Source: Anastatus disparis (taxonomy: Eukaryota; Arthropoda; Insecta; Hymenoptera; Eupelmidae). From it: a stretch of DNA of 64,000 nucleotides. Positions 45,801 to 64,000 of the stretch are shown here, piece after piece (position 1 is the first letter of the stretch; every line of letters begins with the position of its first letter). The notes under the pieces are model-generated. The model saw only the letters and a list, made by a program, of their open reading frames with translations, was not told the origin of the DNA and did no database searches. Made by a program: the position numbers and the translations under genes. The stretch is taken from positions 11,839,501 through 11,903,500 of the forward strand of contig JAFFSR010000136.1 of NCBI GenBank assembly GCA_017163975.1. The letters run 5' to 3'.

Positions 45801-46836
45801 ATAAACGCTTGGAACGTTGGTTGCAGCTCTGGGGAAGTGAAGCTGTGGCGAATACCTGATTCTTCTTTGACCATGTCCACGTCCACAGTTTCTTTATAAC
45901 TTGATCCACTCGATCTCTATTTCTTGGTTGGTTTCTGTTTGGTTATCTGTGTTCAGTGTTTGTCTATTTTAATAAGTAGTTTAAGATATTTGGGCGATCT
46001 ATTGCTGTCCAATATAATCTAGTCAATCTTTCTAAAAAGATCTTCCCTGGAAGTCCAAAAGATCAATTTTTTCTTATAGCAATATGTAAACTAAAATTAG
46101 CCTATTAGAATATAGACAGCATTTTTTTCAATCTTTCAGCTAAACTTTTGCGAAAAAAAAGAGTACAAATAAAATGAAATTTATATTTGTTTAACAAAAA
46201 AAAGTTTCTCTTGACTAAAAAATATATGTAGGCTTAACTAAAAAAAACATTCAGAGATGATAATACTCTCTGTATAACTTTAGAATATTTTTGTTACAAG
46301 TGTGTAACATGAAATTGTATTTTGATCCTTATCATTATTATCATTATCATCACCATCATCATCATCAACATCATCACCATCATCATAAATGGCTGTATTA
46401 ATACTTTTGATTAGACAATTTTTATTAGTTTATTGCTAATATTTTAGCAGGTACATGTATTATAATATGCACATGCTTGTTAGCTATTAGAAATTGTAAA
46501 TCATCATCTCTTTCATTTCTTCGCATACTGAACTACGGCTGGCCAAAATAGTTTTTTAATAATCTTTGTCTTTCCTCTTAATCTATTACACGGTTTTTGC
46601 ATGATTAAACTCAATTTTTTCAACTCTTAATCTTTAAAATATACAAGCTCAAATGTATTATTGTTATTATTTATTTTTTCAAATTATTATTTTGCTTTTG
46701 TATTATTATTCATTAATTTCGTGCATTGCATGGCTGTCATCTACTCTCCAAATGAAGTGATGGCACAGTGAGGCTGTGGAGCTACAACAAGAGAGACAAC
46801 AGGACTTTCCAAAGGAGCAACTCGCTAAAATGCTAG
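20576..46836 (+). CDS. KIF21A: Kinesin-like protein KIF21 (kinesin-4 family, WD40 tail)
   Basis: Common exons, all joining in phase: 20576-20610, 32819-33203, 36591-37037, 37798-38110, 38194-38504, 38667-38705, 39096-39342, 39626-40530, 40625-40989, 41134-41325, 42041-42163, 43423-43591, 44084-44189, 44485-45039 and 45132-45408. They are followed by one of three terminal exons (listed separately), giving about 1507-1515 residues. KIF21 is a plus-end kinesin that restrains microtubule growth in vertebrates. The motor has P-loop GQTGSGKT at 85-92, switch I SSRSH at 214-218 and switch II DLAGSE at 262-267, then [16 protein letters not shown]. Acidic low-complexity sequence and a long coiled coil (exon 8) follow. 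The region [12 protein letters not shown]...AAQKQVE matches the vertebrate autoinhibitory coiled coil, and WD40 repeats fill the C-terminus. Intron 1 is 12.2 kb. The A and B forms of vertebrates cannot be told apart here; insects have one gene. Confidence 0.95.
24853..24886. repeat. TA microsatellite
   Basis: Alternating TA tract interrupted once by a CA step, inside KIF21 intron 1. Confidence 0.9.
26581..26700. repeat. 120-base palindrome (MITE-like or small RNA hairpin)
   Basis: The first half begins TCATTCCGCTACCGTTACAC and the second half ends in its imperfect complement (…GGAAGCGACGGAAATGA). The inner arms GATAAAGCCAATAAA and TTTATTGGCTTTATC pair perfectly around a short GTTTA-type loop at 26638-26643. 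Outer pairing is imperfect with a few bulges. No open frame is present. Confidence 0.88.
28211..28378. repeat. 168-base CG-rich hairpin in the left arm
   Basis: The outer stem ACGTAACTTGGGAGTACGAA pairs with its complement at the other end. The middle GTCGCTTGAG...CTCAAGCGAC closes on GGGCGCGCGAAGCGCGCCC. The same hairpin recurs, inverted, at 29647-29814 in the right arm. It is a palindrome within a palindrome. Confidence 0.9.
28659..28750. repeat. Tandem short palindromes CTCCCTTAGGGAG in the left arm
   Basis: The self-complementary block ATACTCCCTTAGGGAGTAT occurs twice, with CTGTCA and TGACAG outside it, so the 92 bases also fold as one larger hairpin with ATATCTCGA / TCGAGATAT ends. A mirrored copy lies at about 29275-29366. 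Confidence 0.88.
29647..29814. repeat. 168-base CG-rich hairpin in the right arm
   Basis: This is the inverted counterpart of 28211-28378, differing at a few positions that slightly alter pairing in the stem. Confidence 0.88.
33204..36590 (+). other. KIF21 intron 2
   Basis: AT-rich intron of 3.4 kb between motor-domain exons. I see no gene, repeat array or strong palindrome in it. Confidence 0.7.
37038..37797 (+). other. KIF21 intron 3
   Basis: A 760-base intron, AT-rich, ending with a long poly-T tract before the acceptor. Nothing else is seen. Confidence 0.8.
38667..38705 (+). other. KIF21A: KIF21 39-base phase-0 microexon
   Basis: Flanked by acceptor TTACATAG and donor GTATGC, it encodes [13 protein letters not shown] and leaves the frame unchanged whether included or skipped. 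It joins the exon ending KKRQMH to the one starting MNAASN. It may be constitutive or a cassette exon. Confidence 0.65.
41326..42040 (+). other. KIF21 intron 10
   Basis: A 715-base AT-rich intron between [10 protein letters not shown] and the exon encoding [20 protein letters not shown]. The donor GTTTGT is weak, which may favour alternative splicing here. Confidence 0.6.
42164..43422 (+). other. KIF21 intron 11
   Basis: A 1.26-kb AT-rich intron with pyrimidine tracts near its 5' end. No gene or repeat is evident. It separates the serine/arginine-rich linker exons ahead of the WD40 domain. Confidence 0.6.
45498..45552 (+). other. KIF21A: KIF21 alternative terminal exon A
   Basis: Acceptor CCTTTTTTTTAATAG is followed by G ATT CGG GTT TGG, joining in phase to the exon ending 45408. 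It gives ...[20 protein letters not shown] and stop at 45550-45552. The V-W strand of the last WD40 blade is retained, but the linker is three residues shorter than in the other two versions. Confidence 0.6.
45827..45899 (+). other. KIF21A: KIF21 alternative terminal exon B
   Basis: Acceptor GGTTGCAG, in phase with 45408, gives ...[26 protein letters not shown] and stop at 45897-45899. It has the same strand pattern VKLW as a WD40 final strand. Confidence 0.65.
46320..46388. repeat. Imperfect ATC/ATT trinucleotide repeat
   Basis: A run of CAT/ATC triplets with occasional CACC and AAC interruptions. It lies between alternative terminal exons B and C of KIF21, so it is in the 3' UTR of one isoform or the intron of another. 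Confidence 0.9.
46758..46836 (+). other. KIF21A: KIF21 alternative terminal exon C
   Basis: Acceptor in CTGTCATCTACTCTCC...GAAG, in phase with 45408, gives ...[28 protein letters not shown] and stop at 46834-46836. DGTVRLW is the textbook WD-repeat strand, so this is the most canonical of the three ends. Confidence 0.7.
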
Positions 46837-47692
46837 CACACGAAGTATTTTATTTATTTAGTGATATTTCTCGCTTATTTATTTACCTCGTTTTTACCAA
46901 TCTGTGGTAGGGATCTAGCGAAGATTAGAATTAATTGAAAAATCGTCGAAAACAAAATTAATTAGGGTGCGTTAAACAAGATCCGCGGATAACGGCTATT
47001 CCCACATTTGTTAAAAAAAATTAAAGTACTGTTTGCTTTGAGTATTTTTAAATATTATAATGAACTTTTTATACTGCGTGTAATTAGACTATGCTGATTT
47101 AATTTTAAGTAGGATTTTAATGAAATTTTTAAAATATGAGATTCTATTGTGGTGTAATAGTAGTTGCGATTCTTTCACGTGATATTTTATAGACTTTTAA
47201 AGTGTTATGATGTTACCAGTGAGTCATGAATATAAGAGAGTTTGTTTTTTATACGCTTTTTTTTATCCACCGAAAATGCCTGTGCTAGAATTGCGGTGCA
47301 TTATTCCGAAGGCGCCTAAATAAAAATATATGTAGATTGTATTTAAATAACTGAACAAATTTGGCATTATCTAGCATTTATTTTATTATGAACGTAAAGG
47401 TGGTCATAATTGTAATATTTAATCTTAGTACAAACAATAATTGTTGATTAATACTGTACAGTCTGAGGTCTCTGTAGGTCCCAAAAATATGACATCGTCA
47501 AGGTTGACTGTTGTTCAGTTTTCTTCTGAAAGCGTTAAAAGAGAAAAAGAACCGATTAACTTTACATGAATTAATTTAACACAATGAAATAAAGAAATCA
47601 AATTCAATAAAAATTTTGTTGTAATTCATTAATTATGATTTTTTTCATTTTTGTAAAAAAAAATTTCTTTTTTAATAAAAGAAGTTATATTT
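46837..47692. other. Convergent 3' region KIF21 / JMJD6
   Basis: AT-rich sequence between the last KIF21 stop and the JMJD6 stop. Candidate plus-strand AATAAA signals lie at 47319-47324 and near 47590. No coding evidence is seen. Confidence 0.5.
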
Positions 47693-50283
47693 TTACCTCT
47701 TTTTCTTTTTGTGTGCACTGAGTGATTCCTGTCCACTATCATCCCCCCCGCTATCTTCAGATTGACTACTACTGCTACTACTACTAGACGAACTACTGGA
47801 AGAACCACTTGAGGAATCGCTTGCAACACCAGTATCCTTCTTAACATCGATTGTCTCGGCCAGAGCCGCTAATTCCGGCTCCTTTTCCCTGAGTACTTTT
47901 AACCATTTGCGTGATAACTTTGGTCGGCCACGAACCTATTCAAATTCAATGATTATTTCAGTAAATTTATTTTTAATTAAAATCTTATTACGATATTAAA
48001 TTTGAATAAATAAGTTTTTTTTGTAACAATAGGAATTATAAAACACTAAATAATTTTTTATATTGTTATTTTGAATTTGTAATAAGTTATCTATTAAATT
48101 TTTACTATCTTATTTAAATTTAATTTAATAAGTTCTTTTAATAATTCACTTTTTTTTTATTTGTAATGTAGTTATTTTTTTATTTTTTAGATGTTACTTT
48201 GAAAAAGTTATAATAAATAAATTTGAATATTTTTTATTATCTTACCGTTTTATGCCACACAACTGGAAAGTTCGTACGGGAACAGAAATTTTGCGTAACC
48301 GCAATTGTATCATCAAGATTAAGAACAACGTGCCACCAGCCACCAGGCACAAATACGGTTTCTCCAGGATTTTGTAAAATTTCTATAGGGAGACAATCTT
48401 GTGGCCATGTTGGCAGTTTTGTTCGCGGATAAATAATAGAAAACCAAGTAATAGCTTCATCTCTTTGTTTACCTCCTTCTGCGCCATTTACTTTTAAGAT
48501 TTCTCTTGGAGTATGAGTTGGGAACAGACACCACCTTTTGTGTCCAGAGATAAGCGCATTCCAGGCACTAGTACCCAAAGGATCTATATGTATCCCAGTT
48601 CCTACAAATAAAGAAAAAAATTTAGATAAATAATAGTTATTTCATTAATTACTAATTAAAAAAGTAAAGAAATTATTGTAAAAAAATATTTTAAACATGA
48701 ATTATGTAAAATGACTATATATTTATATTGATGTAATTCTAAATATATAATTTCAAAAAAAGGAACAAATTAATGAATTTGGTAAATCAAAAAATGATCT
48801 TGAAGAATGAGAATTTTAATATATAAAATTACCAGATCGTTCAGGTCCCATGACAAACCAACGATATGGGGGTCTTCTATGTTCGCCTGCATGCTGGAAG
48901 AGGTCATCTCGGAAGTACTTTGGAATTGTGTAATCTTCTAACAATTTTTTTCTTCGAAGATGTTCACCAAAGGAACTATCAAAGATATATAATGGAGAAT
49001 CATCTTCATTATTTTGCATATATTTAATATAATATTTCATTTTCATTTTCACACTATATCCTTCATTGTCCTCTCCACATTTAAATTTTTGGTTTCTGTA
49101 TTTTTTTGCCAACCTCTGTAAATATTTATTTGACAAATCAACATGAATAGTGCGTATAATATTTTTTATTATAAATTTATATTTAAGCATATTACCTCTA
49201 TAGTCCATTTATGCTGAGCTTTCCAGTCAGTCTGAACACCTTTAATTATCACAGGTTTGTAAGGTTTTTCATACCTTCTAATAAATTCTTGTGGTGGAAC
49301 TTCAGATTCAGTGATTCGATCAACATTGTCTTTGAAGTTCCAAAATGATTCAAATTTTTTACTGTAGTTATGTTGAGACCATGCTGCTCTGTCAGCTAGT
49401 TCTGCAAATAATTTATCAAATATTAATTTAAAAAATTAATTTTTGTAAATAAAACAAAGTTATAATTGTTTAGTAAAAATGAGGTATTTATTTACACAAT
49501 GTAGATATTAATTTATACAAGGATTTTTTGAAAATTATATATAATTATAAGATAATTTATCGATAGATACAAGTTATCTCTATAGTTCATAAAATATTTT
49601 TTCATTTTTTACTATGCATGTGCATAAGTGCATTTATTACATCAGTATTATGCAGCATCAAAATTGCATCATGAAATAAAAAAAAATTTAATAAAATCTA
49701 ATGAAACAAAATAAAACTATCGTTTTTAAAGCAAAAAATGAATGCGCAATTCAGAATTTAATAATGATTATTTTCGATTACGTAAAACAATTCTTTAATT
49801 TTAAAATCATTGTCTTGAAATTCTGTCTGCATAATTAAAAAAATTAATCTTTTAACTCTTTATATTTAAAAATAAGAATCATAAGTTAATGTAAAATTAC
49901 AACTCAGCTTATCAGAATCAGGAGTAATATAATCGCATTCCGTTATAGACGCCGATTGATAGAGGAAAAAAATCAAGGAAATATATTTAACAGGGCGGTG
50001 TCAGCAAAGTGTCAAATTGAAGGACATTGTATTAAATTTCGCATTACGTTTACATGTAATAAAGTTATAAAAAGAAAAAAAAAAGAAGTAAGAGGTTATG
50101 AACAAAACCGTGTGTGGTCGTACACGCTTTTATGGGCAGGTTATGGTGCGTCGGCTTTTTCGCGCATTCAAGAGTTTAGTACAATAAGCGAATCTCTGGT
50201 TACAACTTACCAGGTCTCGCCTTCCTCTTCACTTCTTTAATACGTTTTCTAGCCCTTAAATCTAATTCTTTATCAACTGACAT
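47693..50283 (-). CDS. JMJD6: Bifunctional arginine demethylase and lysyl-hydroxylase JMJD6
   Basis: Five minus-strand exons join in phase: 50211-50283, 49196-49401, 48833-49115, 48246-48601 and 47693-47935, giving about 386 residues. JMJD6 is a nuclear Fe(II)/2-oxoglutarate oxygenase that hydroxylates lysines of splicing factors such as U2AF65; its arginine demethylase activity is debated. The protein is strongly conserved through [33 protein letters not shown] and [20 protein letters not shown]. The iron ligands are His192 and Asp194 in HID and His278 in GGWWHVVLN. The C-terminus has the poly-serine stretch usual for the family, then a basic KKKKR end. The start is on a short basic exon ([17 protein letters not shown]), matching the nuclear-targeting N-terminus known for JMJD6. 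Confidence 0.96.
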
Positions 50284-53182
50284 ATTTCTTCTAATTTTCA
50301 CAGTATAAATACAGAATTATATTATCTATTTACAATTAATAAAAAATAAAAATAATCATTTATTCTGCATACGCGCGCGCGAGCTGAGTCCTATACAAGG
50401 AACAACAGTCGACGTCGACGTCTACCCTAATACAAATACACTATCAATTATATTATACTGTATATGACAGAGTTTCTCGTTACTTCCATAAGGTGTCACA
50501 GCAGTCAGCACATTTTACTCTTTCGAATATGATATCCTTCGAAAGCAAAGTAGATATGAGCGTCTGCTTTCTCTTATAATTTTGCTCCGTTTTTTGAGAT
50601 TCAAAATATAGTCTGTCTCCGAAAAATAAATGACTAATGAGAACGATTTTGTAATCTCAACGTAAGTTTCTTATAGAGGTGAAGGACCGCTTTGACAAGA
50701 TTCTGGTTGTTCTAAAAACGATAGGTAAAAATAAAAATAAAAAAAAAATTAAGAGAACACGATTATTGTAACTTTAGGCGTTTATAGACACGGTTGATGC
50801 GGCGTCTCACGTGTGCCTACGTGACAAGCACTACGAGAGTTATGTCCCGTTCGTTTTTCAACGAGGGGAAAGAGAGATGAGAAAGAGAGTGAGAGAGACA
50901 AGTAAAAACCGTATACTTTTTTTGATTACGAATGAGAGCGCCGGAAGACGTTTCAGAGCAGGTGATGCGGGACTTTTATTTCCTACCTTATGTCTGTTAA
51001 AAACAGTTGAAATTCACAATAGCAAGTATCACAAGTACCATTTTGTATGAGGAATTTGAAAAAAAATTAGTGCTTCTCAATCTTAAAAATAATTAATTTT
51101 ATTAAAAAATGAGAGTAATTAGAGTTAAAATCCAAATAATTTCTTAACTCTTTTTGTTTTTAAAAATATCTTTTAATCGAGGCATTGAATTTCAAGAATA
51201 GAATTAAAAAGAATATGAAAATTTATTACAGCAACATATTTCATCATTTTTTTTAATTAAAAAAACTATTACATTATTTAAAATACATAAATAACTTTTA
51301 AATTAAAATAAAATTGTAATATAAGCAGATCACGTGTAAAAGTTAATATCTACCCAATGGAAAATTATAATTATAATATAAAAATTTGTATTCAAAATAT
51401 AAAATATATTTCGTTTTAATATTTAGAACAATAAAACTTAATAATTTTATAAATAATAAAAACCGAACGTAATAAAACGGAGCGCGCTCCGAAAAGTAAT
51501 GTAATGTTGTAAAAGCACGTGGTGATGTAGAAACATGTGTATCGCGCTCCGGTTTTTTATTTGCTTATGATTTTACACATTTTAACAGTATAGATACATA
51601 AGGAAGTTGTATAAGAAAAAAAACCTCTTTCTCACATCCTAACCCTTCAAAATATATTAGAGAATCAAAAAGAACCCACGTGTAATAGGTCACGTACACG
51701 CATAGGCTGCAGTTGCACGTTTAGTTTGATGTTGTGTAAATATACGTGCATATGTTGTGACTGAATTTTCCCTCATTTTCCTGATGTCTATATAGTATAG
51801 CTAGCCCTAAAGTTCAACGGTTTAAGCAGCGCATGCGCAATATTATATGGGATGTTTTTAGGTTCACGGTTCAGTTTATAATTCTCACTCAATTCAGTTT
51901 TACTCTCTCTTGACATTTATACGAAAATGTACTATGTTTATATGTGCAAGTGAACGAGAACGGAGATATATGACGATGACGTGATAAAGGGCTTCTCAAT
52001 GTTGCCGTATGCATTGACGCGCTTTTCCCAGTTTTCCTATATGAGCGCAAGCGGTCGATGACTGCTATATGTATATTAACAACGAGCTATCGAATGCTCT
52101 TTTCACGCGGGATTATGAACAGAATGGATGAATGCGCTAAGTAATATTTAGTTTTTAACTGAGTCATTTTGAAAGTTTTTTTTTTTTTAAATACCACAGA
52201 GATTATCGATCCTTGAACCCAAGCCAAAACCTTGAACTTATTTCACTTTAAAAATATCCTAAACGTTATTTTTTCGTATAACTGAACTTTTATAATTAGA
52301 CTTTTTAAACAAAAATAAATTTATAAGTTATTATTATTTAATATTATACATTTATAAATTTCCATGAAATAAATAAAAGCAGATACCAAGTAACAGGTAT
52401 TTAAATACTAGTTTCACCGATAACGATCATAATGTACAAAAGAGAGTAAATTTTTAAATTGACACCTTTACTAAACTTGCTATTTTACATCTGGCCTTGA
52501 GGGGTGTGTGCACACATATGAGCACAGCTGCAGGTATATAATACACTTGATGCGTATATATGAGCGCAAAACAAGAGGGGTTCTAAATGATAATAAGGGT
52601 GCGCACTGCGCAAAAGAATATATGTATGCACCGGTTCATCTTTCGCACATTTTTTCACATAAAAAAAAATTTCTTTTTTAAGTTGCAAATTTTGTCATCG
52701 TTTTATGAATTCATATCTATGCATCAGTCTTCATTTGAATAATTTTGTCTTTATATAAAAAGTTAGATCAACGTAATAATTACGTTTAAAATTTAAAATT
52801 GAAAATTATAACTCATCTGGTTGAAATTTTAAAGTTCTTTAATTATGTATTTACTGACCTATGATTATAATTTTGATTATAAAGATTTTAAATTTAATTT
52901 ATTATTAAAATAATGCAAATAAATCAATAAAATTTATAAAAAAAATCAGTTATATAAGGTGAATTTTTTACTTATCATAAATGAATTTTCTAAAATTTAT
53001 AATTATTCAATTAATAATTTGAAATTCAAAAATTAGATATTATTTATCTTAACGTATTAATTTTTGAATTCGAAAACTGAAAGTTAGCCAATTTTATTCA
53101 TATTCGCAGAAATTTGCGAAAATCGTTAAATCAGCGCGAATTTTAAACTCAAGGCCACATGAATATCTACTATTTGAGCTTC

Positions 53183-53184
<2 letters not shown>

Positions 53185-53241
<57 letters not shown>
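53185..53241. repeat. AT microsatellite
   Basis: Pure alternating AT tract in the JMJD6 / DOT1L intergenic region. Confidence 0.95.
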
Positions 53242-53247
<6 letters not shown>

Positions 53248-53596
53248 TACAAATAAAAGTCATATCAAAATTTCAAAGAATTCTGAATGATCCTTTGCGT
53301 GTTATTCATTATCGCAAGTTTTGATTCAACATATTACAAAGCTGTTCAAAAACAAAACAAGCAGACAGCGACATTCCTAAAGGTACAAACTTATAGGTAC
53401 ATATATATACATTGCCAAAGTGCCGATTATACGTATACATAGATATAAATATACATGAATATATGCATACATATACAAGAATGTAATTCCCGCAAGATAA
53501 CATTGAAAAATATCTCGAAGAGCCGATTAAGATCGAAAATCCGGCAACGTCGCCCGCATTACGGTGTGTATGTGCAGTGTGCACATACAGGGCCGA

Positions 53597-53604
<8 letters not shown>

Positions 53605-53632
<28 letters not shown>
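53605..53632. repeat. TA microsatellite
   Basis: Short alternating TA tract directly after GTGCGCG, in the intergenic region upstream of DOT1L. Confidence 0.9.
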
Positions 53633-53638
<6 letters not shown>

Positions 53639-55672
53639 ACTTCTAAAATATTATATATATCCCTCTTTCGGAGGGTACACTGACACACAGTAGTACACAA
53701 TGTGTATATACTGTACATCCATGAGCCCATGATACACATCCCCACCTCTGTTCCTTACTATTGCCTTCTGCACTACTACATAGCTAAAGTCAACGAACCG
53801 AGCGAGGAAAGAGAAGCAGAAGCGAGATAGTATTCTTGAAAAAGTCTCACTGGCAACGAGGATAGAAATATGAAAGAGAGATAAAAAAAAATCAAGCACA
53901 TAGCAAGGAACGTGAGGAGACGCCATATTTTGATGTCGTCATTCCCCTCCCTACACCTCCCACACATATACAGATACAAGGTGTGCGCGAACTGTATACA
54001 ATAGTAGTACAGTACTTTAGCTAGTTCTCTTTCCGATTCCACCGCGGCTTCTGTGTATGTATGGGTGCGTGTTTTTCTCCGATCGTATAGATGTGTATGT
54101 GTGTGCACCGCGCGCAACTCTGCAAGCGGGACAGAGATAGAGAATGAAACGTCGCAGCACTACACTACACAGTACTGCGCGTCGTCGTCGTTCGTCGTCG
54201 TCGTCGACGTCTCCACGTCGTGTGTGTGTGCCCGTCCGCGTGTTGTCCCCCTCCTTATATATTTTCTTTTTATAAAACATTAATATTATAAGGAGGCACG
54301 ACAAGGGTTGGACGATAATAATATTATAGAAAGCTTATAGGCCATCTTCAAGATATTGTGTAAAAGGAAAAGAACGCAAAAGAGAAAAGAGTTGCGCGTC
54401 CCCTTGCGCGCTCTCTTTGCCTGGAAGCACGGAACGAACGGGAAGAGAAGAAGAATCAACTTGAACGAGGGACAGAGATAGAGAGAAAAGAAAAGTGCTG
54501 TGTTATGCAGTGTGTGTGTTCGCCTGTTTTATTATTTTTTTCATCATAATAATACTCTTTTGATGTGTGCCTCGCGATACTATTCGTTACTGTGTTTTTT
54601 ATTCACCAAAATCTAACACAAATGTAGAGTGCGTTTGCATCGATAATAATAACACGTGAGTGTTAACGGAGTACAGGCGACAACAACACAAGTGAAAAAA
54701 AAAAGAAATAATATAAGTGCGTGGAGGTCGAGCATTACACGACGTTCGTGCTGCAGAAGAGGTCGTCCATATCTATTTATCTCTTCGTATATTGCCCTCT
54801 CTCTCTCTTTCTTATACAAACCGTGCCTAAATATCATAATATACACATACATAGAGATACCGAAGAGCCTGAAAAGCATCGGATTAATCATTTTAATTAT
54901 AAATGAAAAATTAGTAGTGTTATTAAGAGAGCAAGTGCGTTCAACATAAATGTATGTTAAAGTGCCTCGGCAGAGACGAAGACGGGCGGGCTCCGCTGCT
55001 ATGACGAGCTTCTGCCTCGTCTACGCGGCGGCGCTGTCCTAGTGCGTCTTTATATCTCTGTCTCTTTCTTGCACACGGTCACTGTATATATCTATACAGC
55101 GTCTCTCTTTCAAAGCTCTCTTTTAATATACACATCCTATCTTCGTACTGTGTTTTCTCTCGGTGTGCAATAAAAGAAAAAGAGACAGAGCTAAAGTGTA
55201 TACAGAAGAAATAAACTAGTATCCTTATAGGTGCTGTGCACCAGGGATTTTTATTTTATTTTTCTCTTTCTCGTGCGCGCTCTCTCTCTCTTTCTCTCTC
55301 ATTTGTATAGTCTAGTATAGAGCGCGCGCATTCGCCCCTTGGTTACGTCACACACACAGGCCAAGCAGTAGACACGCACGCAAGAATAATATATAGACAA
55401 GCCCAAGGTAGCAGCTGAAGTCAAAAAGAGATAGATATACTTTTTTCTGTGCGCGCAGCAGTAGCTCTCATTATTATATAGTGACAATTCGAAGTGGCCA
55501 AGAACACACATACAAAATCTTCGTTGCGAATTTTATTTTAATTTTTTTTTTTTAACAACACTGAGACACGAGGCTAGTAATCATTGTTGTTTTAAAAAAG
55601 TAACGTCGATATTTAGCGGCGAAGTGGCGAGGATTAATTTGTCAAGGCGACTAGCATTAGCGCGTCGCCGAA

Positions 55673-64000
<8,328 letters not shown>

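Larger units (their letters stand above)
50284..55672. other. Divergent intergenic region JMJD6 / DOT1L with probable DOT1L 5' UTR
   Basis: No supportable coding gene is present. The left 3 kb is AT-rich, with a CG-bearing patch at 50370-50430. AT microsatellites occur at 53185-53241 and 53605-53632. From about 53700 to 55670 the sequence is CG- and pyrimidine-rich, with TCGTCG runs near 54180-54210 and CTCTCTCT tracts near 55260-55300. That pattern fits a large insect promoter and 5' UTR region for DOT1L. Upstream non-coding exons are likely but cannot be placed. Confidence 0.5.

Noticed and set aside
50811..51050. 79-codon plus-strand open frame in the JMJD6 / DOT1L gap
   Set aside because: It starts near a CG-containing patch but has no conserved motif and no evident splice context. 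It is more likely non-coding.
53309..54949. Clusters of open frames on both strands upstream of DOT1L
   Set aside because: They are low-complexity, Cys/Thr/His-rich translations of microsatellite and CG-rich DNA, with no splice partners or family motifs.

Overview
The window is AT-rich animal nuclear DNA. It carries ten split protein-coding genes with short, mostly GT-AG introns, and I found no bacterial or viral genes. Gene content, intron style, abundant (AT)n tracts and CG-rich promoter stretches fit an insect. A hymenopteran such as a parasitoid wasp is my best guess, but that is an inference from overall character and not from any diagnostic sequence. All exon models come from reading splice sites and checking that phases join; no transcript or homology search was available.

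Layout. 1-4785 is non-coding flank. From 4786 to 18835 lies a compact block of housekeeping genes: KATNA1 (+, katanin p60), RBMX2 (-, spliceosomal RRM protein), PIGQ (+, GPI-anchor synthesis), UQCC4-like (-, mitochondrial complex III assembly), RPF2 (+, ribosome biogenesis), CARS2 (-, mitochondrial cysteinyl-tRNA synthetase) and EEF1E1/AIMP3 (+, multisynthetase complex scaffold). Orientations alternate, so neighbouring genes either converge or share a divergent promoter region. From 20576 to 46836 a single kinesin-4 family gene, KIF21, spreads over 26 kb. Its first intron of 12.2 kb holds a 1.63-kb foldback element with 634-bp inverted arms and a separate 120-bp palindrome. JMJD6 (-) follows at 47693-50283. 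After 5.4 kb of CG-rich, microsatellite-rich flank comes DOT1L/grappa (+), which runs off the right edge.

Most notable observations. KIF21 appears to have three alternative terminal exons, each phase-compatible and each supplying the last V-x-[VL]-W strand of the WD40 propeller. The foldback element in KIF21 intron 1 has nested palindromes at several scales. A related ~120-140 bp repeat sits in two separate divergent promoter regions (8411-8530 and 13132-13271). Two small near-perfect hairpins and one three-copy hairpin repeat lie in non-coding DNA.

Functional links are limited. CARS2 and EEF1E1, both concerned with aminoacylation, are head to head. JMJD6 and DOT1L are both chromatin or RNA regulators. 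Otherwise the genes look like an ordinary housekeeping neighbourhood.
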